From Pachyseris speciosa (lineage: Eukaryota > Cnidaria > Anthozoa > Scleractinia > Pachyseridae), in contig JAEMWC010000009.1 of assembly GCA_016490735.1 (NCBI GenBank), positions 2,325,001-2,389,000 of the forward strand: a stretch of 64,000 nucleotides of DNA, in the 5' to 3' direction. The position numbers and the translations under genes are program-made. The notes under the pieces were generated by a model. It did no database searches. It was not told the DNA's origin and was given only the letters and a program-made list of their open reading frames with translations. Below, one piece after another: positions 1-9,207 of the stretch (positions are counted from its first letter, which is position 1; every line of letters starts with the position of its first letter).

Positions 1-149
1 GACAGGGGTGTGGGTGACAGGGGTGGGGGTGACAGGGGTGGGGGTGACGGGGGTGGGGGTGACGGGGTGGGGGTGACAGGGGTGGGGGTGACGGGGTGGT
101 GGTGAGGGGTGGGGGTGACAGGGGTGGGGGTGATGTGGGTGGGGTAGGA
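1..149. repeat. G-rich minisatellite, about 15-bp unit
   Basis: About ten tandem copies of a GACAGGGGTGGGGGT-like unit with small variants (CGGGG, GTGG). It lies upstream of the first visible RAP74 exon, so it is probably intronic. The strong G bias of one strand makes G-quadruplex formation plausible, but this is inferred from runs of four or five G only. Confidence 0.9.
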
Positions 150-392
150 GAGGAAAACATTTTTTTAAACATGGAGTTACTTTAGTCATATTGTTAAGGT
201 ACACATACTGGAGAAGGATTTTCGGACTTCAAGTGGCCCATTTTCTAGAAAAAATTTGTTTTGAAATTTTAGCAGTGTCATAAACCACAGGAATGGTTTG
301 CAAAACACTGTGTTCCTTTTATAGAATTTTTTACTTAAGCTTTCAAAATGATTATCTATTGAAAAAATGTTAACATATACATGTATTTACAG

Positions 393-1871
393 AGGATATA
401 AAAATCGTAGAGGTAAGTAAACCCAAAGCTGATGATGATCTGAATGCCGAGGAGACATCAAGTGAAGATGAGGATGAACTAACTCAGGCTGGACATGAAC
501 TAAAAGACATTCTGGATAGGGAAGAGGGGAGAGAATCCTGGGATGAGGAAGACGAGGACCCTGATCAGGATGAAGTGAAAGGGACCTCTGCACTCTTCTT
601 ACAAGGTAATGAAAATTAACAATCGGTTCAAGCTGTTCTGATGAACAGAAATCAGCCAAAAAAGATATGGTAACATAAACTGAAACATCGTGCACCAGCC
701 GTTAAAACTGTTAAGTGATGTGTACATTGAGTCCCATAGTGTCGCATGTAATTTTACACTGTTGTGAAAAGAGGTAACCAGTTGCTAAGAAAGCTAACCA
801 GTCGTTAAGAAAGCTAACCAGTTGCTAAGAAAGCTAACCTGATTTACGATGTATTAAGAAAGCTAACCTGTTTTACGATGTATCAAGAAAGCTAACCTGT
901 TTCAAGTTTTTTTAAGTATAAGTTACGTCAGGATGGAGTCAAAGAAGTTTTCAGTTTTAATTTGCAGTTGTTTTAGTTTAGTTTACCGTTTTATTTGTAT
1001 TCTTGTAAGGCTGCATGCCAACACAGTTTGTTTTTTATCTTAGATCAAATTAAATTGTTCATAATACGGTTTTCTCCATGTTGCCGTAAAGTTTGGTCAT
1101 TTGTCCGATGGAGCACACACCTTGTGCATGCTACTGGTGTACAACATCCAAAATCACACTTTCACTCTTGCAAATTTATTCTAAATCAGATAAAACCGAT
1201 AATTGGCAGAAACTTTAAGTTCCTAGTGGCCTTTCAGTTGAAGATTTTTTTTTCAATATACAGATTTTCTATGAGGAAAAATTAAAAACATAATGGCAAA
1301 ATGTTCAAAAATAGGGTTGCAGTCTGTGATCCTGTTACAGTACTATTCCTACTGAGCTATTGAACTGGTTGGAAGCTGATAATGTTTTGAATAATATTAT
1401 ATAATATACCCATGAAGGATGACTAAATTATTTTCAAACATGATAATACTAACAAGTGAATATTAGTATGAATAAGTGAATGAATAAAATTAATGTAAAT
1501 ATATTAAACTTTTATGTTGTTGAGGTGTAAAGACTTGGGAAACCATTGCAGTCATTTATGCAAAATCTGGCAGTTGCAAACAGAAAGCATGAATTTTCTC
1601 ATGTTCACATTAATTTTGAATCATTTTTCTAAACATAAATGTGTACAAAATGTTATACTCTGCAGAAGGTATTACTGTCTTAACATTTATTTCTGATACG
1701 CAAATCAAATCAAATCAATTTTATTTAAGCTTGATAGCGTGAAGAGTGCTTACCCAATCTCCTGAGCCGGGGGCTCATGTTTTAAACGTTTGAGCATTCG
1801 GTTCGAATTGGAATTTAGAAGTGTTTGTTTTTGAGGAGAGGGGAAAACCGGAGTACCCAGAGAAAAACCTT

Positions 1872-1903
<32 letters not shown>

Positions 1904-3433
1904 AACCCACATATGACGTTGAGTCCGGGAATCGAACCCGGGCCACATTGGTGGAAGGCGAGTGCTCTCACCACTGCTCCATCCCTGCTCCCCTGCCTAC
2001 TTCATTTAGAGTTATTTTGTGATAAGTATGATAATAATATTTGATTAACTTGTTTGATTTCTGTGAAGGTGATAAGAAGCGAAAGAAGAAGTCAGGCAGT
2101 GGATCTAGTACATCATCCAACAGCCGTTCATCCACCCCTACTGCCGCTGTAGATGGTACTTCAAGCACAATTGCAGCAGCTGCAAGTAAACTGAGTCAGG
2201 ACCGTCCTGGTACACCCTGTAAGTATTCTGTCTTTTATAGGGGTCGCTGTGCTCTTCTGCAACTGCTGTATCCAATGCTGTAAGTTGACAGAGTCAGGAC
2301 CTGTTAGCCCCTCCCCCCTCCTGTGTTTACCCCTTGTAAATGCACCCTTTTCTGCCTTCCTGCTTCAAATTCTATTTGCCTCTGCTTTTGGTGAACTTAG
2401 CCATGACCAGTTGTTTCCACCCCTGCCCCCTTAGTATACCTCTCAACTGCACCCTTCCCCTGTAGTTTTGTTCCACCCCTGCCCCTTAGTATACCTCTCA
2501 ACTGCACCCTAACCCCTCTGTAGTTTTGTTCCACCCCTGCCCCCTAAGTATACCTCTCGACTGCACCCTTCCCCTCTGTAGTTTTGTTCCACCCCTGCCC
2601 CCTTAGTATACCTCTCAACTGCACCCTTCCCCTCTGTCGTTTTGTTCCAAATAATATTTGCCACTGCTTTTAGTACTTAACCTGTACCTGTTATTTCCAC
2701 CCCTCCCCACTTAGTATACCTCTCGACTACACCCTTCTCCTTTATCGTTTTGTTCCAAATACTACTTGCAGCTGCTGTCAGTGAACTGATCCAGGACGTT
2801 TTGTGTCCATCCCCCCGCCCCCCCGTTAGTATACTCCCCAACTGCACCTCTCACCCCTGTCATCCGTTTTCGATAAGGTATTTGCCGCACTGTTAAAAAT
2901 CTGAGCCAGGACTTGTTGGGAATATTCCGTTCTCAGAATACGTGTTCTTTATGAATTCTTCTGTTCTTCCTAAACAGGAGCAGTCATGGCCAGAATATGC
3001 CCTTAAAAACGCGCCCTAAATTAGCTTGTTATATACGTTAATTTTTTCCAACTTCTTTAGCAAAAGCCAAGAAGCGCCCAGCAAGCGCAGGCAAAAAGGG
3101 AACCGCTGGAGAGGAGGGAAGCCCGGCCTCTAAAAAGCCCCGGGTGTCTCCGGCCCATCCTCAGTGGGGACAGGAGGTGGTTCAAGAACAAGCACCCCAA
3201 CACCGACAGGCGGGGAGGAGGGCCCTCAGGGGATCACTGAAGAAGCTGTGAGAAGGTACCTCACGCGAAAGCCCATGACGAGCAAGGACCTTTTGCAGAA
3301 GTTTAAGAGCAAACGAACAGGGTTGTCCAATGATGAGACTGTGAAAAAGATAGCTGCCATTGTTAGGAAGTTACAGCCCGAACAGAAAACTATCAAAGGG
3401 AAGTTGTATCTGTCGCTGAAACAGATGAACTGA
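393..3433 (+). CDS. GTF2F1: TFIIF alpha subunit (RAP74), C-terminal exons, 5' partial
   Basis: This is the large subunit of general transcription factor TFIIF, a nuclear partner of RNA polymerase II. Three exons are visible. Exon 393-605 encodes an acidic stretch rich in Glu and Asp, flanked by CAG and GTAATG. Exon 2069-2218 encodes a basic then Ser/Thr/Ala-rich linker (GDKKRKKKSGSGSS, then AAAASKLSQD). The last exon ends at 3433 and holds the winged-helix domain (ITEEAVRRYLTRKPM, then LLQKFKSKRTGL) that binds FCP1 and TFIIB in the human protein; it ends SLKQMN. The first two exons join in phase. The last exon has two possible starts. An acceptor at 3060 keeps the Lys-rich linker (KKRP, SKKPRV) but is one base out of frame with the winged helix. 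An acceptor at 3163-3164 restores the frame but drops that linker. The linker resembles the human one, so a missing base near 3160 seems the more likely explanation. Confidence 0.9.
775..900. repeat. Short tandem repeat (AAGAAAGCTAACC core)
   Basis: Five or six copies of a unit containing AAGAAAGCTAACC, spaced by about 20 to 31 bp, with the spacer changing from AGTTGCT to a TTTACGATGTAT form. It is an intronic satellite with no visible coding role. Confidence 0.85.
1700..1995 (-). mobile_element. tRNA-derived SINE
   Basis: Read on the minus strand it begins GGAGCAGGGATGGAGCAGTG and carries an A-box-like segment (GCAGTGGTGAGAGCACTCGC) and a B box (GGTTCGATTCC). These are the internal RNA polymerase III promoter elements of a tRNA. 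A non-tRNA body follows and ends in an AT-rich tail (AAATTGATTTGATTTG) near 1705. It sits in an intron of RAP74. I recognise this type of repeat as frequent in coral genomes; no family name is assigned. Confidence 0.8.
2405..2860. repeat. Minisatellite, about 57-60 bp unit
   Basis: Six diverging copies contain the core AGTATACCTCTC, at about 2433, 2490, 2547, 2605, 2710 and 2828. Each is followed by a CTGCACCCTTCCCC stretch and GTTTTGTTCC. It lies in the last visible RAP74 intron and is pyrimidine-rich on the plus strand. Confidence 0.85.
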
Positions 3434-3750
3434 GAGGAGTACCTCACAGCAACGAAAGTAGATTGTCTCCAAAAACACACCGAAAATTCTAAACTAAGCG
3501 GAAACCAGGCTTTTGAGCTTTTTACAATAGGCTTCGGAGAAACGGTAACTTGAAGTAGATGAGCCTTGGATGTTTGCTAGAAAGCCTTCTTTTCCAGTGC
3601 TAATGGCATGAAATTTTTGCTGCTTTTAAATTTACCGCTTGTAGAAGATTTTTACCATTTACAAAAATAGCTCAAAAGACAGGGGTCAAGAGTGCCGAGT
3701 GAGGGATTTCTGGGATTCTTTGGGTTGATGCTAATGGTTATTCTCAATAC

Positions 3751-4001
3751 AGCCGTTGTTTGTGTCGGTCCTATTCTCCCTCCCCACCAACGTCTGCTGA
3801 ACAGAGCCGGACATTCCATTCCCATTGTGTCTGAGTATCCAATCAGGAGAGAGAATAGAACGGACACAAACAACGGCCCAAAGTTAGCTACCGAAATTTA
3901 AAAGCCACGATGTGATTGGTCAGTTCCTAGAATGGAATGTTCGGCTCGGTTCAGCAGACGTTGGTGGGGAGGGAGAATAGGACCGATACAAACAACGGCT
4001 G
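3751..4001. mobile_element. Foldback MITE-like element
   Basis: The segment at 3751-3821 is repeated in inverted orientation at 3930-4001, with only a few mismatches over about 71 bp. The outer ends read AGCCGTTGTTTGTGTCGG and its complement. The 108-bp centre has a third partial copy of the end sequence (GGACACAAACAACGGC) at about 3860-3876. It has no reading frame of its own. A C run at about 4012 follows it. Confidence 0.8.
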
Positions 4002-4419
4002 CGAAGAAGAACCCCCCCCCCCCCCCTCCCCACCAAACAATCCAACAAACACTTGCGTGGCTACTCGGTCCCAGTCTTTTCCAAAGTCTCATAGAACGAC
4101 CAGTCTTGAATCCGATACGCAATTCAAACTAGGGTAGTTACCGTTCACAAAGACTAACTGATCAGTTCGTGTTTTGGGTAAATGGTAAACAAGACCTCCA
4201 GTTGGGAAATTCCATTCGAATATGATTAGTTTCGGCGTTGCTAAAATTTCTCTTAAAATTCTCCTTCACATACAAACACGAAAGACGTTGAGAAACAATG
4301 TCTTCGCGTTTTTAGCAAATTTAATGTGTTAAGTCTAGTTCGTGGTTGTTTTACTCATAGAATCGTGACAGATATTTCAAGGGTACAGCTGTAAAGGACT
4401 TACCTTTTGTACGGGTTCG
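4002..4419. other. Intergenic, nothing recognised
   Basis: After a C homopolymer at about 4012-4026 the sequence is unique-looking, AT-balanced DNA. No exon, RNA gene or inverted repeat was found on either strand. Confidence 0.6.
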
Positions 4420-4674
4420 AATGAAGAGACCTTCCAAAGGCTAGAAGCGACAAGCGACATGGCTCCGAAACAGGCGACAATCTTCCCCCAAAACACCGAC
4501 AACTGACAGAAATTGGCAGAAAAAGCGCGACAGTTTGCGACAGCGACAATTCACTTTCCATTCCACTTTGTTTTCTTTGCGACAGCGACATTTGTCCCTA
4601 ATGAAACAAGGGAGAGACGGAGTCGTAAACGAGCGACAAAGCGACACAAGGCCACCCCTTGGAAGGCCTCAATG
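4420..4674. mobile_element. MITE family A, copy 1
   Basis: About 255 bp with short terminal inverted repeats around TGAGGCCTTCCAAGGGGT. The inside is GCGACA-rich (GCGACAGTTTGCGACAGCG). A second copy in the same orientation lies at 15388-15637 in an intron of the epoxide hydrolase gene. Finding the same boundaries twice supports a mobile unit. No coding capacity is seen, so it would be a non-autonomous DNA transposon. Confidence 0.8.
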
Positions 4675-5189
4675 AATGCTATACAGGAACAAAAAATCGT
4701 TCATGGCTTATCAAAGAATAGTAATGAAATGTCTTGCAAACTGGTGACAAAATCACGCAAAGCTTTTGTCGCGGCCAAAAGCCAAAAGTTGCTAATTCCC
4801 AACCTTCTCTCTGTCTTCAAAAGATGAGTTGTCGTCCTCAGTGGACTGAGAGCGGTCACCTTTGTAAAGTAACGCAGAGGCAAATGAACCTCCAGTGCAA
4901 GTGGCATAAAAATAAATTGGACTTTGTACTGTCACATTCAGCCCTTTTCTTTTGGTTTATTTGAAGCTTGTCTAAAGAAAGACAATTGTCATAGGTGGGA
5001 TAAACTTCGGTATTCTTGAGCAGGGTACAAGTTATTTACCCGCGCCACAATTTGTCGTGTTTTGGGGCTTGTTCCTTGGCAGTGAAACGGTATCGAGTGA
5101 CGCGGCCGCAAACCGCGATTGCCCATAACCACGTGTTGGGTATATTCAGGTTTTGGCTTTGTCAGAGAGCGGTTTTCAATTAAGTGTCG
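4675..5189. other. Intergenic, nothing coding recognised
   Basis: No exon with splice sites or domain similarity was seen. The end (5165-5189) holds an extra copy of the AGAGCGGTTTTCAATT terminus of the next foldback element, possibly a remnant of an earlier insertion. Confidence 0.5.
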
Positions 5190-5721
5190 AAAGTTAGAGC
5201 GCTTTTCAATTTGAGTGTCGTAAAACCAAAACCAAAGCAATTACTCTGACCAATCACAACAGAAGTAAGCAGTGCAATGAGCCAATCAGAATACGAAGCA
5301 ATTACATGTAGTCGGCGTAAAACGCGGGAAAATACGCGCGTGCAAGTTGCGATTGGTTTTGGTTTTGCTTCTCATTGGTTGAGAAAGTGGCGCGAGTTTT
5401 CCTGGCAAATCACAGAGCGAAGCAATGCAAAACCAAAGCAAAACGAGAAGTACTTTCGACGCTCAATTGAAAACCGCTCTAATTACGTTTGCTTTGGTTT
5501 TGCATTGCCTCGCTCTGTGATTGGCCAGGAAAACTTGCACCACTTTCTTAACCAATGAGAAGCAAAACCAGAACCAATCGCGAGATGCACGCGAGTATTT
5601 TCCCGCGCTTTGCATTGGTTACATGTAATTCCTTCGAATTCTGATTGGTTCATTGCACTGTTTCAGTCTGTTGTGATTGGCTGGAATAATTACTTTGGTT
5701 TTGGTTTGAAAACTGCTCTAA
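5190..5721. mobile_element. Large foldback element with repeated CCAAT motifs
   Basis: The left arm (about 5190-5440) is nearly the reverse complement of the right arm (about 5490-5721), leaving a short centre. The arms begin with TAGAGCGCTTTTCAA and TAGAGCAGTTTTCAA. They repeatedly contain CCAAT or ATTGG (for example ACCAATCACAAC and its complement), ACATGTAA and CGCGGGAAAATAC. The centre at about 5455-5480 is itself a terminus-like sequence (CTCAATTGAAAACCGCTCTA). There is no ORF, and the structure is that of a foldback MITE. Confidence 0.8.
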
Positions 5722-6547
5722 TAATATGGCAATAAGCAGCCACCTACCAAAACGTCATCCGTAAAATCTCAACCAGGACAACAAATCAACTATTTCAGGT
5801 TTTTCTCTTGTATTGTGGAAAATAACCAAATAACAATAATGGTTTGCTCCCCTTTGAGATAACGCTAAAAAGGTGTTGGCAACTTTTGCCAATTAATGAT
5901 GTAGATGTAGATAACGTCATGACGTAGTCTCTTTGAGCTCCGTCCCACTCTTCAGTCACCAGTCTCCCGTTTATTGGTTCCTTCAACGGTTGGGAGAAGA
6001 CTGCACCTAATTAAACTGCATGGTGAGAACAAGGTGCGAAGACATTGTGAAACTGGTATGGAAAACAGGTTCTCCAATCGTCTTGAGCCAGTGCTCCCAT
6101 CCACCCGCTCTCCCCTCCCTAATCACAATTATGCAATGGGGGCCTTAAACCTCCCGTTTTGATTGGCCCAGGGAGTTTTCGATCACAGTGACCACGGTAC
6201 AGATGCACGAATGACGTCAAAGAAAGTCAAAGCAATAATATGGTGATAAATAAACCCAACAGACTCGAGAGGACGTCAAAACTCGCGTGCGGATCTAAGC
6301 CTACCGTAAAAGCTCTATTAAGCCCCCGGGAGACTTATTTAATTTCAGGCATATTTAATGGGGGCTTCTTAGACGGGGGCTTCTTTCAAATCTTAAACGC
6401 GCTGTTTTCATCTTAAAATAGTTTTTGTAAAAAAATCAAACAACTGCAGTGAAACTTTATTACTTAATAAAGAAGAGTAAACAGTATTATGTGTTGGAGT
6501 GTATATTCAGGGACCGCGCAGGGGAGGGGCCACATGAAGTGGATATC
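5722..6547. other. Intergenic, end of one repeat only
   Basis: Nothing coding was recognised. At about 6303-6380 a segment (CTCTATTAAGCCCCCGGGAG) resembles, in inverted orientation, the sequence just beyond the LINE at 8703-8760. The LINE may therefore have inserted into an older inverted-repeat element whose two ends now flank it. Confidence 0.5.
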
Positions 6548-6601
<54 letters not shown>

Positions 6602-6698
6602 TGTTGCTTATATAGCGCTATTTACAATAAAAAGATCAATAGCGCTTTACATAATAAAATCAATAAAAATCAATAAGTCAAGTAATTAGGATATTTAC

Positions 6699-6734
<36 letters not shown>
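6548..6734. repeat. Two AAT microsatellites at LINE 3' ends
   Basis: AAT repeats lie at about 6549-6600 and 6703-6734. Between them is a short segment with paired AGCGCTAT/TAAAGCGCTATTG motifs, a layout I know from the 3' ends of cnidarian LINEs. The second microsatellite is read as the 3' tail of the minus-strand LINE that follows. The first would be the tail of a second, heavily truncated copy. Confidence 0.8.
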
Positions 6735-8700
6735 CACTTTATTTAAGTCTCAAATGTATTTAGCCGAGCACAGATGCTCTACTAATTGGGGAGACTAAAT
6801 CAAATCAACTCTAAATAAATCAAATGAAATCAAATTAAAAAGTTAGAAATAATACAATTTAAAAGGTGATTACAAGTCTAAAAGGTAAAATAACATTTGT
6901 CAATTAACCACTAATCAAGAAAAAATTGCTTAAAAAGGAATGTCTTGGTTGACTTCTTAAAAACTTCTACAGATTGAATAGTGCGTAGTTGTAATGGGAG
7001 CGTATTCCACAAATGCGGTGCTGCTGCCTGAAATGCGCGCCCACCCAGGGCTACAAGCATCTTCTCACTTGGTGGCTCCAATAAAATGCCTGAATTGGAT
7101 CTAAGATTATACGAGGACTTGCATTTAATTGATAAAAGATTGCTGACATATGTTGGTGCGAGGCCATGAATGGCTTTGAAAGCTAATAACAGAATCTTAA
7201 ATTGAATGCGCGCTTGCACTGGTAGCCAGTGTAAGTCATAGAGTACCGGAGTTATGTGGGAATACCTCCCAATATCCATTATTACTCTGGCGGCAGCATT
7301 TTGCACGCGTTGCAACTTAGCTATTTGTTCTTTGGGAAGGCCATACATTAAGGTATTACAGTAGTCTAATCTGCTCGTGATGAATGCGTGTACCAGATTG
7401 AGTAAGCTGTCTCTCGTTAAATACTTCTTAATGCGTCTGATATTGTGTAAGTAGAAAAAAGCTGTCTTACATACGTTTGTGATGTGGTCACACATATACA
7501 GGTTGGGATCGAGGCAGCAACCTTGGTTTCGGACTCGCGAGCTAGGATTTATCTCTGAACTACCTACTTTGATGTTAATAGCCTGCAATTTACAAAGTTG
7601 CTGCCGAGTTCCAATAATCATAAACTCGGTCTTATCATCGTTAATAAGGAGTCTGTCCTGGATCAGCCAGCTCCTAATTTTCTCGATGCAACATTCTATC
7701 GAACGAACTGCGTCCTCCTGGGACGTTGTACTGTTAGGCTTGAAGCTCAGGTAGATTTGCGTGTCGTCAGCGTAGCAGTGTGCGTGTGGGAGCTGATCCC
7801 CAACAACCGTGAACAGTTTGGATGCATAAATAACAAAAAGCAAGGGGCCCAGACAGGACCCTTGTGGGACACCACAGTCCAAACTGAAGCGCTCTGAAAG
7901 AGATCCCATGACGGAGATTCGCTGACCTCTGTTGACCAGGTTCGACTTGAACCATTCTAAGGCCACTCCACATATCCCGAGCTCCTCGTCCAGACGTTTT
8001 AGCAGAATGTTGTGATTTACCGTATCGAAAGCGGCGCTGAGATCAAGCATGACCCGCAATGTAACTTCTTGAGTGTTCATTTTCATGAGAATATCGTTCG
8101 TAACTTTAACAAGAGCCGTTTCCGTGCTATGATTTTGACGATATGATGGTTGAAACTCTGGGTATAGTGAGTGAGTCATCATATGGGTGTGTATCTGTTC
8201 AAACACCGCTTTTTCAACGAGCTTTGAAATGTACTGCAGATTGCCAACAGGTCTGTAGTGCTTGAATAGGAGGTCTAGCCCAGGCTTCTCCAGAAATGGA
8301 AGAACGAGTGCACACTTCCAATCATCCGCGAATAACCCAGACTCGAGTGATAGATTAATCATTTTCGTCATGATTGGTAAAAAGACGGCGATACAATCCA
8401 TCACTAGGGGGGTCGGCATGGGGTCCAGACTGCAGCTTTTCTTCGCACTGCTGCTGATGAGTTTGAGAACCTCCTTCTCCGTAAGGAGGCTGAATTTGCA
8501 GAATGGGGGAGGTGATACTGGGGCGTGGTCATCAGGAGGGCATGGCAGCCCTTGCGCCATGTTGTCTAGCTTGGAACCAATAGTCTCGATTTTCTGGACA
8601 AAGAAATTTCCCAATTGATTTGCCAGTTTAACGTTATTATTTACAGGGGGGTACACCGTCCGGGGGAGGAGGGGCTGCTTGTTACAAAAACAGACTTCCA
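6703..8700 (-). mobile_element. 5'-truncated CR1/L2-type LINE
   Basis: This is a non-LTR retrotransposon on the minus strand. It has an AAT-repeat tail (6703-6734), a 3' untranslated segment (6735-6910) and an open reverse transcriptase frame to about 8698, where similarity stops abruptly. The endonuclease domain expected at the N terminus is missing, which is the usual result of incomplete target-primed reverse transcription. Confidence 0.88.
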
Positions 8701-8701
8701 A
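6911..8701 (-). CDS. LINE reverse transcriptase ORF, N-terminally truncated
   Basis: A 596-codon frame without stop codons encodes a non-LTR reverse transcriptase. Visible features in order are: a linker ending NFFVQKIETI (about residues 30-40), a conserved HYRPVGNL block (about 150), the palm motif LDLSAAFDTVNH (about 220), GVPQGSCLGPLLFVIY (about 280), and the catalytic CYADDTQIYLSF (about 310). The thumb and C-terminal domain follow, with SRLDYCNTLMYG, LQRVQNAAARV and DLHWLPV. This arrangement is that of the CR1/L2/Rex group. The apparent start is only a TTG in truncated sequence, not a real initiator. The absence of stops suggests a fairly recent insertion. It is probably not expressed as a complete protein because the endonuclease is absent. 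Confidence 0.92.
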   Translation of the reverse strand: MEVCFCNKQPLLPRTVYPPVNNNVKLANQLGNFFVQKIETIGSKLDNMAQGLPCPPDDHAPVSPPPFCKFSLLTEKEVLKLISSSAKKSCSLDPMPTPLVMDCIAVFLPIMTKMINLSLESGLFADDWKCALVLPFLEKPGLDLLFKHYRPVGNLQYISKLVEKAVFEQIHTHMMTHSLYPEFQPSYRQNHSTETALVKVTNDILMKMNTQEVTLRVMLDLSAAFDTVNHNILLKRLDEELGICGVALEWFKSNLVNRGQRISVMGSLSERFSLDCGVPQGSCLGPLLFVIYASKLFTVVGDQLPHAHCYADDTQIYLSFKPNSTTSQEDAVRSIECCIEKIRSWLIQDRLLINDDKTEFMIIGTRQQLCKLQAINIKVGSSEINPSSRVRNQGCCLDPNLYMCDHITNVCKTAFFYLHNIRRIKKYLTRDSLLNLVHAFITSRLDYCNTLMYGLPKEQIAKLQRVQNAAARVIMDIGRYSHITPVLYDLHWLPVQARIQFKILLLAFKAIHGLAPTYVSNLLSIKCKSSYNLRSNSGILLEPPSEKMLVALGGRAFQAAAPHLWNTLPLQLRTIQSVEVFKKSTKTFLFKQFFLD

Positions 8702-8702
8702 A

Positions 8703-9207
8703 CGGGGTCTTATTAGAGATGGGGGGTTAGTAGAGACGGGGCCTTAATAGAGTTTTTATTGTACTTCACGTTGTTCTTGCCTTGTTTTGCGTCATCCGTG
8801 CCCCTTTTATAGGAGTTGGTGCGTTTCTTCCTCGCCACGATACCCTACTTATTTAGCGCCTAGGACAATATCGTCACTCCTCAGGACTATAGACCTTTTT
8901 AGCTTGTAGATTTTGTTTTCCCAGTGTAGACCACGTGATGTTACCCTGGAGAACTGTTTCTTTGAAATTCCGCCTTATTCACTTGGATATGTACGCATAA
9001 TTTATGAAAGGACAGAAGGCAAATTCCCTTGGGAAGATCACATGGTTTACGTTGGGAAAACAAAATCGACAAGCTGAAACGGTCTATTGACGGGTGAATA
9101 CAGGAATTCAAATCCTTTGACCCCATCCACCCATCCCTAAAAAACAATGCCCCAGGCACCGAACTTTGCACCTTCTGCAGTTTTCTGCAGTTGACGCGCG
9201 GTTAGTC
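8703..9207. other. Upstream region of the epoxide hydrolase gene
   Basis: It begins with remnant repeat sequence (GGGTCTTATTAGAGATGGGG, then GGGGCCTTAATAGAGTTTTT). The rest is unique-looking and should contain the promoter and 5' leader of the gene starting at 9208. No convincing TATA box was found. Confidence 0.45.

Larger units (their letters stand above)
606..2068 (+). other. RAP74 intron with tandem repeat and SINE
   Basis: This GT-AG intron separates the acidic and basic linker exons. It holds a short tandem repeat at 775-900 and a SINE at 1700-1995. The rest (about 900-1700) is AT-rich and shows nothing recognisable on either strand. Confidence 0.8.

Noticed and set aside
3144..3164. 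A micro-intron (GTGTCT...CTCAG) to repair the RAP74 frame
   Set aside because: It would be about 21 bp, too short for a spliceosomal intron, and the resulting phase is still wrong.
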